Below are positions 1-12,032 of a stretch of DNA of 64,000 nucleotides, in pieces. Position numbers and translations under genes: made by a program. Location of the stretch: NCBI RefSeq assembly GCF_028453695.1, contig NC_135781.1, positions 24,613,640 to 24,677,639 of the forward strand, read 5' to 3'. The notes under the pieces were generated by a model. That model did no database searches. It saw only the letters and a program-made list of their open reading frames with translations, and was not told the origin of the DNA. Every line of letters begins with the position of its first letter. Within the stretch, counting starts at the first letter, position 1. This DNA comes from Augochlora pura (lineage: Eukaryota; Arthropoda; Insecta; Hymenoptera; Halictidae).

Positions 1-1076
1 AACAGATACGCTCGCTGGTAAAGAGCTACGTTATCGGTAGATAATCGATTTGTTACGTAAGACAGAAATGTTCTGAGTTCCCACGAGTATTTTTCGATCG
101 AAAGAGAACTGAAAAGGAGAGGGAATCGAACGACTGCAAGATATAGCTTTAACATTTCGTTTCAACTTGAAAATCAGACATTTTTACGTACACGGCCAAT
201 CGCGTCATTAATCAGATCCGTGACTATGCGTTAATGGGACGGTAAATGTTTAAAAAAAGAAGTAGGAGGGCGTTCGTATCTCGGAAACGGCTCCACCTGT
301 GCGGCAATCATTATCTCACCTCGTTGAGCATTTTTTTTACCGGCTCTGGTTAAACAAATCTTTCTTTCACTACCGCTGTATCAGAGATATTCAAGGCGAT
401 AATAGACGCCGTGACACTCACTCCATACACTTTTCTACGAAGCAGATACAATATCGTTTCAGTTCCAATAATAAACCACGCTTGTTCGGGTTAGAGAATA
501 ACGAAATCGTAACTTTATCGAAAAGATGGCATTCAATAATCTTCCACTTGCACTTGCTGCAGATCAAATTTCTATCGGTCCGCATAGAAAGAAGTGCCCG
601 AACGTTGCTTCTTAACAGAAATAGTTAAAAAGTTCCTAGATATTACTCTATTTATTTAATTTTGGCCTGCTGACTCAGAAATGGGTTCAACTTATATTTC
701 GAAATCTGTCCTAATACTACTCCTTCCTTCGTAATCACTCATCCTTCCGCAAAGTTTGTCCTAATCTACTCTAAGCTAACCAATCTTAATTTATAGTAGC
801 TGGTTTCTCGTAGACACCGCTATACCTCCACTATTTCTATTAGGTCGTATCATAAAACTAACTTCCGTTCTTTATCTTTCTTTATTAACATCTCTTCTTT
901 TTTTATATACGTTTTCAATTTCATTTATTTACGGAAAGTAAAAAGTCGTTCGTCCGGTCGACACATAGCGGATAGATGCGAACAAATAGATTCTACCTAG
1001 CTACATCGAAAGTTATTTACGATTCGATTTAATATTATAAGAACTCGAAGAGTAGTAACTTTTTGATCTTTTTCAG
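1..1076 (+). other. Probable intron 1 of the first Tret1-like gene
   Basis: No coding exon is recognisable here. The stretch ends in a splice acceptor (TTTTTCAG ending at 1076) that opens the first visible transporter exon in phase 2. The missing first coding exon must therefore end in phase 1. No convincing candidate is seen in these bases, so it probably lies left of the window. Confidence 0.5.
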
Positions 1077-1606
1077 CTTGTCTTCTTGTCGTTGGAATCG
1101 GCACAGCCTTGGCATGGACGTCCCCGGTGCTCCCTCAGCTCGAGAAAGAGACCTCGTTCATGGTGGTGAGCAAGGATGAAGGTTCGTGGGTCAGTTCCTT
1201 ACTAGCCCTGGGTGCTATCGCCGGAGCCCTGCCTTCGGGATCGATGGCGGACAGATTGGGCCGGAAGAAGTCCCTGCTCCTGCTGGCCGCGCCATTTCTC
1301 TTGTCTTGGTTCCTAATCCTGGTGAGCAGCTCGGTTTGGCTGCTTTACATCGCCAGATTCATAGTTGGCCTCGGCGTGGGCGCTGGCTGCGTCCTCGGGC
1401 CAACCTACATCTCCGAAATCTCTGAGGTCTCGATCAGAGGAATCCTCGGCGCCATGTTCCAGTTATTCCTTACCGTTGGGATATTCCTCGCCTTTGTCCT
1501 CGGTAGCTACCTCAGCTATACCTGGTTCGCCGTCATCTGCGCCCTCGTAATTGTCGCCTTTGGTGCCACCTTCTACTTCATGCCTGAATCTCCAGTGTGG
1601 CTGATG
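1077..1606 (+). CDS. Tret1-like: Tret1-like gene 1, first visible exon (TM1-TM6)
   Basis: The acceptor TTTTTCAG precedes 1077 and the donor ATG|GTGAGT follows 1606. The exon starts in phase 2 and ends in phase 0, giving 176 residues. It carries TM1 to TM6 unbroken, whereas the neighbouring paralog splits the same region with introns after its DK and IAE residues. Confidence 0.9.
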
Positions 1607-4050
1607 GTGAGTGTCCCCTTGTAGCTAAACCGTTCAACATTCTCCAGTTAATTTCCATTAGGACAATCTCGGTACTCGGAGGACTTAATTTCAAAGTAAA
1701 AATTTCCTCTCCCGTGAACGGTGATATACTTTCCAACAACACTGGAAACGCTTAAACATGTTGAGATGATTTTCAGAAGTTTCCATCTCGCTCAGATATT
1801 TATAGAGTAATATTAAAGTACGAAGTGGGTTACCAGGATTAATTGCAGCAGTTACGCGTCTAAAAACGGAGTCCGGTCTAGCTGGAGACGGTCGATAGAA
1901 TCCTCCGTTCTGTAGCAAGCACAGTCTCCCATCGGACAGTCTTGGAATTAATTGCTGGGAATTAATTTCAGACAACGACCGAGCTACTGAGCCGATTTGA
2001 TTAATGTTGTTCCCAGGGCAAGATGAGGAAACAGGAGGCCATCATGGCGATGAACGTGCTCAGAGGCGACGACTACAATTGCGGAGACGAGTTGAATGAG
2101 ATGCAGAAGGCTGTCGACGACAGCATCGGCAGGGACACGTCGTTCCTCGACATGTTGAAGTCCCCAGTCGACAGGAAGGCGATGCTAGCTTCCTTCGGGA
2201 TGATGTTCTTCCAACAGGCGTCCGGCGTGAACGCTGTCATCTTCTACACGGTGATGATCTTCCAGGCGGCCGGCAGCTCCATGCCGTCGGAACTCTCCTC
2301 CATTCTCGTGGCCCTGGTCCAGGTTCGTTTCCGTTCTCTCCTCGATTTGAATTGCGAATTCACTGCTCTCTCTCTCTCTCTCTCTCTCTCTTGTTTCCCC
2401 AACTTGATTCATCCCCTGTCGACAATTTGACGGAAAGCTTGGCGAGCAAAACAATTAAGATTCCAATCTGCTTGGTAAACGACGCATTATTAACACCTTT
2501 GCTACCAGCGTCGTGCGTAACGTGAAATTTACGACCTCTTACACGTGATAATAGTCACATTAACTTTACGCACGTTAACGTGTCATACATTGCATAGCGG
2601 TAGACTGTTAAATGGCACTAATATTTCACAGAGTAACACTTCGACAACAAGGATAGGCAACGGAAAAATAGTAGTACTGTAATAATGAGATCGTTAGCTG
2701 CTTTCACGGATTAGAATTATCAGAATGGACGGAATCTCTAACAATCTTTAAGACCTAGAAAGTATTAAAAAGTCTATTAACGGACTTCCTGTTGGATAAT
2801 GCATTCAGAACTGATTCGCAGATAGATAACTCCGAGGTGCTCCATCAAAGTTTTAATCGAAGAATACGCGGCCGGTAGGCTCTTCTACTTAATAGAAACT
2901 GTCAAGGAAGTAAAATCTACTAGACAATGATTTAGCCGAGAGATGACAGCTTGTTTGCTGTTTAGTATTTTTGCAACTTCGTCACATTCGCTGAGGTAAT
3001 ACTGGAGACGCGAATGAAATGTGTTTTAGCTTCAAGAAAATGCTTTGTTTTCTAACGAAGTAGTTATTCGGTTTAACAGGAAGGAAGCGTGTCAGCGTTA
3101 CTGGCAATGCAAATATTTGCATTCTTTTTCGCAACCAATCAGCGTTCGCGAGTAGATTCGTTTTAAAGACATAAAATTGCAGTTCGTCGTATTGCGCGCG
3201 CGCGAAGGAAAATGATAATTTAACCGACAAAATGACGTGATTTCGTCAACGAAAATGCTTGCCATTGTTCGATTTTAATCACGTCGTCGACCAGGGGAAA
3301 ATTAACAGGACGGTCGCAAGCTGCAAACGATGTTTACGCTTGTTTCTGTGTCGCAGTTGGTAATGTCAGGTGTCGCGGCGTTGATTGTGGATCGAGCCGG
3401 AAGGAAGCCGCTGCTCATGATTTCCACAAGTGTTATGTCAGTCAGCCTGATCGCTCTGGGTTACTACTTCAGGCAGAAAGACAGCGGAAGTGATGTCAGC
3501 TCGTTAGGATGGCTGCCGCTAACGTCCTTGATCGTCTTCATGGTCGCCTTCTCAGTAGGGTTCGTATAGCAAGTCCTTTTTCTCGGTTGAATCGCGTTTG
3601 ATAATTCTGAAATAAGTCTGGCAGCGTACAAGGAACCGAGCACGCATCAGTGAATAGTTTCAGATTTTTCACTTGAAGATTCTTGTAGCAACAATACATT
3701 TACGAGCGCCGAGAATCGACCAGCTAGCTGGATCTGAGAATGATTATTATTTCAGACTTGGACCGGTACCATGGATGTTGATGGGCGAGCTTTTCTCGGC
3801 GGAGACTAAAGCTGTGGCATCGAGCGTGGCCGTGACCTTGAACTGGTTCATGGTATTCGTAGTGACAAAGATGTTCCCCACCATGAACGATCATCTGGGC
3901 ATAGGCGTAACGTTTTGGATCTTCGCCGGGATTATGGCTGGTGCGACAGCGTTCACGCAGTTCCTGGTCCCGGAGACCAAGGGGAAAACCTACAACGAGA
4001 TTCTGGTTATATTGCAGGGCCAGAGCAAGCCGATTAAAACCCTTCCCTAA
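1077..4050 (+). CDS. Tret1-like: Facilitated trehalose transporter Tret1-like (MFS sugar porter), 5' partial
   Basis: Four exons are seen: 1077-1606, 2017-2322, 3357-3559 and 3756-4050. All have GT/AG borders and agreeing phases, giving 443 residues plus a missing N-terminus. Family marks in order are GTALAWTSPVLPQL in TM1 (about residue 8), DRLGRKK in the TM2-3 loop (58-64), EVSIRG after TM4, PESPVWL after TM6 (169), QQASGVNAVIFY in TM7 (242), DRAGRKP in the TM8-9 loop, GPVPWMLMGEL in TM10 and PETKGK after TM12 (about 418). Proteins of this family move trehalose or other sugars down their gradient across the plasma membrane, commonly in fat body or gut. Substrate specificity cannot be read from sequence. 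The gene is a same-strand neighbour of a second transporter at 20498-44213, but their internal introns differ, so the pair is not a recent copy. Confidence 0.92.
1607..2016 (+). other. Intron of Tret1-like gene 1
   Basis: The intron runs from GTGAGT to TTGTTCCCAG. No further structure was recognised in it. Confidence 0.85.
2017..2322 (+). CDS. Tret1-like: Tret1-like gene 1, exon with central loop and TM7
   Basis: This phase 0 exon codes 102 residues. It begins GKMRKQEAIMAMNVLRGDD, the charged cytoplasmic loop between TM6 and TM7, and carries the sugar-binding TM7 motif QQASGVNAVIFY. The donor is CAG|GTTCGT, not the usual GTAAGT or GTGAGT. Confidence 0.9.
2323..3356 (+). other. Intron of Tret1-like gene 1 with a CT microsatellite
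   Basis: This intron is 1,034 bases long and includes an uninterrupted CT run near 2368-2391, a short distance from the donor. It ends at the acceptor TGTCGCAG. I saw nothing else in it that I could name. Confidence 0.8.
3357..3559 (+). CDS. Tret1-like: Tret1-like gene 1, exon with TM8-TM9
   Basis: The exon opens in phase 0 with LVMSGVAALIVDRAGRKP and ends in phase 2 inside a glycine codon (GG|GTTCGT). Joined to the next exon it reads FSVGLGPVPWM, which matches the family through TM10. That match fixes this donor over the one a few bases downstream. Confidence 0.88.
3756..4050 (+). CDS. Tret1-like: Tret1-like gene 1, terminal exon (TM10-TM12)
   Basis: The acceptor TTATTTCAG precedes 3756 and the stop TAA ends at 4050. 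The exon carries GPVPWMLMGELF, TM11, TM12 and the PETKGK motif, then a 20-residue cytoplasmic tail ending PIKTLP. Confidence 0.92.
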
Positions 4051-4355
4051 ACCACCTCATCATCGAATATCGTCCATTCGGTTTTGACTTAATCCTCGCG
4101 CTCTCAATCCTACTCCTAAATTAATCGATCATCCGACGATTTGAGAGGGCTCTTGACTCGCAACTCATCCTATTAGTTCATCGAAGAACCTCGCTAAACT
4201 CTTGTCCATCCAACGAATTCAATTTATTTAATTAGTCTAACAATCGATCTGCCTCGCGACACAAAGACACCCATGTTTGAGGGTACGAGGAGCTATCGCG
4301 ATTAATGATCGGTTCGCTCTCGTTAGGTCTCTACTGCATGTCAGTCTCGGTGGTA

Positions 4356-4361
4356 AATAAA
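4356..4361 (+). other. Candidate polyadenylation signal for Tret1-like gene 1
   Basis: This is a canonical AATAAA about 305 bases after the stop codon, followed by TTATTGTCAGTG. A second AATAAA lies near 4850. Which is used cannot be told from sequence. Confidence 0.4.
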
Positions 4362-6105
4362 TTATTGTCAGTGCACCCGTTAACTTTAGAAGAGGCCAGA
4401 AATCGTGGGGAACGAAGTCAGGATCTAGTCGGTTAATCGGCTTTCCTGAAAATCAGGAAATGAAATCGTCGCGCCACGTGTAATTCAGAGAACATTCAAC
4501 GTATCGTGACATCGAGGATCCGATTGGCCATCGTGCCGATTACGGTGGCACTGACAAATGGCTCTGTTGTTTTCTGAACTTGGAAATGCGTTTCTTCCTT
4601 CCCCCTTTTACATCCATTATTTATTAGATTGCTGAAATCAGTGCAAATTTTCTATCTACCATACCGAATCGTAATTTCCACCGCACGCGCTTCAAATTGT
4701 AAGTCATTCTCTCATCGGTAATTCTAAGTTAATGTAAATCAAAAGATTCGTCCTACGGACCATAAGCAATTTATACCAAAACCATTTCAAGACGTCCGTG
4801 GAACGTCCGACTATGTACTGTCTAAAGTTATTTAAAAATCCTATCACGAAATAAAAGAAAAGAAGTTCGTCGAATCGTATGTTTGCGGTGACGGTGGTTG
4901 GTCGATGATTCTACAACAGGCTATTAATTACGTTGGCGTACGTGACCCGCAGCATTATCTCAAGGACTTTCCATCTCAGAATCACGATTCTACGACAATT
5001 TCGTTCTCGCGATATTGTGGTAAGTGGAGCGGTATCGCGATGGAAAGATTTACGATGCATCAACGAGTGATTGGCCTATCACCGTGTTCCGATCGCGACT
5101 GCATTATCGCACCAACGATTTTCCCCGTTTCTCTTTGCTCCGATTACTAACGCAACGAGAGCAAAGATAACCAATCAGGTTATCGCGGTGAATTTTCCAA
5201 CATCTACCCTGTCAACGCGCTGATGCGGCGACGCCATTTTGTCGCGTTCGGAGCGCCGCACATTCCCTTCGGATAAAATAATTAAAAAAAAAGAGCGATA
5301 GCTAGTTTCTTTAGCAAATAAAAGAACTCCTACTTAAGGTCATTTTCAACGCGACGTTGCCTCGGAAGACTTTATTTTTTCACAGTACAATTTTTATCTA
5401 TATTTTTATGAGAAAACGACTGATTTTTATATTGGTGTTTCTGTTTGCGCATCCAATATCGTTCCTTCACATCACAACGATTCGAAAATAATGAATTACA
5501 AGTGCCTGATAATCAATTACGTCACTCTCTACTCTACCTACGTTACAACGTTGGTGCAACCGATTCGGTAGAATCGTTCGTATTTCCTTAATCTTTGCTG
5601 ACGTCTCGCGATAACATTACAGATTTTGTCGATCCTAATCACCAACTCATCGTGACTAGCACGTACATTTCACGGAAACCTAGAAAAACAAAGTCGCAGC
5701 AGTAGGGTATACGTCGATATTAAGAGTACTAATCTTAGACAAAACTTTCCCTACTCCGAGACGGACCATGAAATCACTTTCGCTGAGGTATCTCTTGTTT
5801 CTCGACATTACGCCGAGCTTGCGGACATCTATAGCGATTCGGCGTGAAAAAATTAGTCATACGTACTTTCTATTCGACGATAATCGACTTCGAACGCTCT
5901 TTCTATCGCGTAGGTCTGTAAGTGGAAACGGCGGTCGTTGATCAGACACGCCCATCATCCCTCATGCAGTTTCGCAGCCATTTTACTACCGTAGCTCTAT
6001 GTGCAAAATTCTTGTTCTTCTGTCATTATTTAGGTAAGCTATGCGTGACGTAGAAAACACCAAAGTTATGACAATAAAATATTTTAGATTCTGAAATACA
6101 TTTTC

Positions 6106-6230
6106 ATTGTGTACTATATTTATAATATATTTAAAATATATTATACATACATATTATATTTTTATAATAAACGTATATATATAAATATAATACATACATT
6201 ATATTTTTATAATGAACGTTACTAGGTTTT
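6106..6230. repeat. AT-rich imperfect tandem duplication
   Basis: This is an AT-only region in which a block of roughly 45-50 bases (TACATACATATTATATTTTT followed by ATAAT.AACG) occurs twice in a row with small differences. Confidence 0.55.
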
Positions 6231-9200
6231 TAGAATATAAAAGACTTAAACTAATGATTTCTATGGTAAACTTCAACTTTTTATTTACAGTTTCATTAAT
6301 AAAATGACTTCGATGTTGTGGAAACTTTTTAAGTCCGAGTTCCGTTTCTGTATTGTCAATATTTCAGCGTTCTAGTAAATATAGGCGTGCAATAAAATTA
6401 AATTTTTTATTGGTACGATAAGAGGTTGGGGAACCATGCTCCGACTACTATAATCGAAGTCGACTAAATCTCTCGCAACCGTGTATTATCGGGGGCGCCG
6501 GGGTTACTCGAAGAGCGATTGGCGGTGTTTTACGAGCTCCGTCGAGGATAAAGCGGAAGATCCATCTGAAAGTCGCCGCAAAACCATGAAACTTTCCGCT
6601 CGATGTACCGCGAACTATGCCGGCCACTTGGAGAATCTCTTTATCATCGCGATAATTTTGCATCCGGCGATGTGAAAGTTACGCGATGCTATTCGTCAAA
6701 TTGCCGTCTTGTGGCGAGTTACGCAACGCCGAAGACGATACGCTTCCTGGATCATACGCCGGCGTATCCCCTGCCGCCGGAGCATTATTGAAAGATAACT
6801 TCGGTCGAAATTATTATCGTGGGGCGGGGAGGGGTTTCGATCGAACCGGTAATTGGAACGCAAAGTTCCGGTACTCTTAGCTTTCTGCCTCGTCCGGGTA
6901 CGGAATTGCTGCGCGACGCTGCATCCATTTATTCAGCCTCGACGTCTAGCCGACGATGATGGCTCCATTAACTCGTCGGTCGACGAATTTGGCTAAGAGC
7001 TTCGACGAAAAATCCCCGAAGAGTATGTGACGACATGTTTCGAGTTTGCATGTCAAGTAGCGGCGGAGACGGACGCAGAAGAGACATGGTAGATAAACGT
7101 CAATGTTTTAAACCATTGCCTAATACGGTCATAGACGTAACAAGGAATTCGGTTATGAAATTCAGAAAAATTTCCCAAAGACATAGCTGACAGGGTGACC
7201 TGCACAGGAAATGAACGCCCAGCGCGTGTGTGTGCATTAAAATAATTATTCAGAAATCGCTATTTAACCTGCTGGATGATATTTTTGGCAGAGAGCTTTC
7301 ATTCTGCAAAGTTCATACTCTCCTAAACAAAATTTTATTATTTTTTATAGTTATAGCATTTTTAAAAGTGTAGTAAGATTTTGTGAAAATATATCAGAAA
7401 CGATCAAAGAATAAACAACAATTTCTAATGAATTAACAGCAAATATAACAGAGAACGATACTGTACATCACACTTTCATTGTACACTGTTTAAAATACAG
7501 ATTATAGCTTTCAAATAGTAGTACTTACCTCGGAATTAAACAAATAGTTTGTAAAATAAATTATAATTAAATACAAAATAGTATCCGCAGGACATTCATA
7601 GGTAAGTGTATAATGCAGCTATTGTAAAAATTTGTAATATGAAAGAAGTATAACTTGTATCAGTATGTTTCTATATCAAGAGTCAGCTGAAAAGTAAGCG
7701 CAACTGACGAGATCGACTGATGCGTAAAGTTCAACGCTCCGAACCATCGCCTAATATTGTTCAATGTGTAGCTGGGTATAGGAATATCGGTTCCGGGATC
7801 GAGATGCTGTTCGACCATTGTCACGACGCCGACAATGTAAACAAGGTCATCCAATTGAACGGCGATCTTCTCATTCAAATCGCATCCAATCGCGTGACCC
7901 CGGTCACTCCTGACAGGTTCTATGTCGTCCGTGGCCGTGAGTCGACGGGTACAATCGAATCTCACTGCCTCGGGCCACCTGCAAATTTCGTGACGAGAAT
8001 GTTGGACGCCGGCGTCGGCGTCGGTGTCGTGACGCATTACGTGTCCACGTGTTGAAGTCCAGGGGAATCACCGGCCCGCGAGTTTCGGTTTCGGTCACCT
8101 CGCACGCGCCTTCGCATTCGCTCTCTACGATTCCCGGAATTCCCTGCTGACTGTAACCGTAAACCCTGCTTACAATCCATCGGTGAAATCTGTGACATCA
8201 GTGTTTTTTCTACACGTTTAAACAACCAGCCTTCCTAGCAGGAAAAGAATATATTCATCGTACATCTGATATCGATCACCTAGAAATAGATTGTTATTTC
8301 GGTTTAAAAGGAATTCGTGGAAACGATATTGCAGTGCAGAGAGTTAAAGTGTCTGGAACGATTGCATCGTTCCCCAGCAGAAAAAAGATGCAATGCGCTT
8401 CAAGGTTTACAATCATTTGGAGGCGATCCGGATCGCGCTGCACGAGTCAAAATATCCGGCATTACAAAATCAAAACACCCAATAAATGCATGAAATGCCT
8501 CATTGATCGTTGCACAAACAAGGTGCTCGATCAGCAGAAATTGTTGGCAAATTGATGTCTGAATCGATTTGTCCGCGGTATCCTTTACCTCGTGCGAATC
8601 GCATCGGCGTTCTCGTCTGCTCCTGCGTGGCGCGTCTTAATGGAGTAATTGCCGTCGAGAAGGATAATTGCGGCTGAAAAAACCGAGCAACGGGTGCGTA
8701 ATAAGAATCAATTGATTCTGGGTTATCGTTTGTTCGAGTTGATCGCTGATGCAACGTTTCCTTCCACTTATCGCATGTCCGTGCCCGACGAATATTCATA
8801 CAGTAATGCGAGTTGTCATACATCGTGTTATACGTACAGCTACAAATCACGAAAATAGGCTGCAGGTAGTAAATAGTTGTTGCCGGCAACCGTGTCCTCG
8901 AACTTGTCGCTGCAAAAACAGCTGATCAAAAACCTACAAAATAGACTCGTGTACGCCGACGTTGATATCTTACTGTCGCAGAGGGCTCCCTCAAGATCCA
9001 TGAAAATTGGAAAAAGAAATTGCTTTCTCGCTCGTGCGTAAAGTATACTAAATATTAAATGGAACGGTTGCGAGAAATCCGATTTCCGCCCGTCACAAAG
9101 AAGAAAATGTCGTCAGCGAACCAGTTCTGTTGCGACGGAGATGCTTATGCAAATCCGAAAGCACTGAACCCGGCGTTGCTCTCGTTATCTCGGTAAACAG

Positions 9201-12002
9201 TTACGGAGGTTTAAAAACTGGAAGTTCGACGAGTTCGCGAAGATTATCCGGGAAACTCCTTAGGTACATGAGCGTGCATACAATCGGAGCATTACCGCCA
9301 CCCCTGTTTAAATAAGAGAAGCATGCCAGTGATTTTATGGCTCAACGATCAATTATGCCCAAATGTACTTTCACAATGAAATTGTCCGGAAACGAAGGAT
9401 TTAACGTGGAACCTACCGTGTCGGCCGAAATGTCTGGTTCCATATTTTTTATTTGAGAATGACTGCAATTATAGTCTCTTTCGTAGGAAACGATCGAATG
9501 AACTTTTGGACTCAAGTTTATTTAACTCAAGTTTTAAGAATAAAAATTTTTATTCTAATTTATTTGTTATGTAAACAGAAAGTGCAGTAATAGCAAGTAC
9601 ATAATAACACATAATGACAGTAAGACACGAATCAAATAATAAGAATCGTTAAAACGTAAAGCAATCAACGTTAGTCACTTTTAGAGATCAGTAGGTTTAG
9701 CGTTAAAATAAAAATACGATAACGAAAGAGTCACCCGCGGTACGATTACAGGAAATAATTGGTCAAGAGACGATTACGGCTATGGTGTTGTGCAACATTT
9801 TGATCGTGCTGTAAGCCTCACACCTTCGTTTGCCCTTGCACACAGGTTCGCTCGTGTTTACTTGGAGACACACCGACAGTAAGCCAACAAACTCTAGTCC
9901 GTCTCGGCCACCAGCGGCTAATTAGTCCGCCGATTGGGACAATAGCCCGAAAACACCTTTGTCCTCCCTTTGTTCTTCCGCGTTCCGACGATTTTTGAGG
10001 GCTAGTCTGTTCTCCGACCTCGACCCAAGAACATCGCGCAAGAAATTTCCACCGTAGGTGCCGCCATAATCAAATACGGCCCGTCGCAATTGTCGTGGAA
10101 AGCAAACCTAATCGTCTGGTGTTCCCAGGAATTACCGTTGAAATTTCCGGTGTTCGATTCATCGGTTTTCCGCGATTCGACTTTGTCACCTGTTTTTGCA
10201 CCGCGATCGTTTCCTCGCGTGTGCTTGGCGAATCTCAGCGGTGGCTCTCGAGCCCTCCTTCAAAAACGAATGCGCGACACGAACACTTTTATCTTTGTTT
10301 GTTGCCAGCATCTCTAGATAACGAACAATTCTTAAACACTGTGAAAACGTTGTGCCAGCCGAAATCATAATTTTGTCCGCATCAGCTGATCGATGTATTC
10401 GAAATGATTTAAAAGCGGCAAATACTGTCGTTTTAATACCGTTTTCATTGTACGTACGTCATCGCCGATCAGATTAACAACGAATTACGAGCTGTACATC
10501 TGCTCGAATCTAATTTAATCGGAATAACCTATTTAATTCTGACCTCGTCTCAAACACTTGCAAATACCGTTTTAATGGACAAATAAGTTAATCAGTGTTA
10601 TCGCGTTCCTCCGGATGAGATGTGACCAATCAAACAGAATAGGGTTGTTGAGATTACCACCGTCTGACCATGGCAGGAACTGTTAATGTAGATCAGTGAT
10701 TGCAAGAACGTCGCGAACTGTCAAAAATGTCGCAATCGGTTGACGTTACATATCTGTTGTTCCTCGACGAAACGAAACACCTGAGTCTATACGGTGATCA
10801 ACGAGAGAACTGAATGAAATTTATTGGCGCTCTTTATTTGATTATCAGAAATGTAATTTGCGGATGACGCGTGTTTGCTATACCGGCTGGATAACGGGAA
10901 TGAGATTCGATTCTATCGAGTTACCCATCACAAAATATTCTCAAGATCTTACTTAAGAATAGAATGTCTGAATCGTGATGCAATAAAACAAATGAACTAA
11001 TTTTGTAATTCGAATGTCCCCAGGTCTTTCGAACTGAACGTCTACCTTCGGAGGCCACAAGAAGTAACCGCTCAGCATCTACATACATAAGTTGCTTGGT
11101 AAGATGTTTCCTCAAGTGCTCCGAAACGGCAGTAAATTCTTTCGCGATCTCGCCCTGATCGATGCACCCTGCAGAAATGGTTACCGTGGATCGACCGGGT
11201 CATAAATAAAATGGACTTTTACGTAGAGACGACGTTTACCGTTAACAAACCGTCACAATACGGGTACGATAACACTCGTAATGCGGTCCTCGATATCTGA
11301 CCTGTTTTCCCGCGGCTATTTTTCTCATCAGATAAACTTTTCGTTTGTTCACCTTGCGCAAACGGCGGAATCGCGACGAGTGGTGCTCACAGATTGTTCT
11401 ACCAGCGATCGAGCCGCGGAAGTTTCGAAAATGGACAAACAATGCCGGTTCCGACCGTATTTCACTCAGAGCCTCGATTAAATACGAATTAAGCCGAGCA
11501 CTCGAGTGCGCGGTTCGAGTAAGACTTACTTGAGTACACACGATACCATGATTGATCGTTCGGGCTTTTTGAGTGATGATTTTTTGTTTGCACCCGCCCG
11601 AATGATTCCACCAATATTTGTATCGGCGTCGATTTCTATCGATCATCCCTTCTCGTCTTCTCCGGAATTATTTTTACGACTTGATTTCAAGAAACCATCG
11701 TGGATCCTGAAATTATGTACAGCGCCGAAGAACTTTCCAACTCCATCTCGTTTAGCTTCCTTCATCGAAGTCCTAGAAGTGAGCTGCTCTCTAATGGCAG
11801 CCATTCACGATGAAGTTTGCATTATGCTCTGAAGAATCTGGTTAACATTTTTATTCTAGTCGAAGGAAGTGATTTTAAAACGTTGGAAAAATGATTAAAA
11901 ATTGAGGGACTGATTCCAATTGTTAGGTCTGTATTAACATTTTTCATAGAAGGAATAAACTGCATTCGAGCAGTATTATTTTGCGAATGCCAGATATCAG
12001 AT

Positions 12003-12032
12003 TCTCTCTCTCTCTCTCTCTTTCTCTCTTCT
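12003..12032. repeat. CT microsatellite
   Basis: A CT dinucleotide run broken only by TTT near its 3' end. Confidence 0.75.

Noticed and set aside
299..628. Open frame of 109 codons, candidate first exon of the first transporter
   Set aside because: It does not resemble the pre-TM1 region of sugar transporters, and no donor gives the phase 1 ending required by the exon at 1077.
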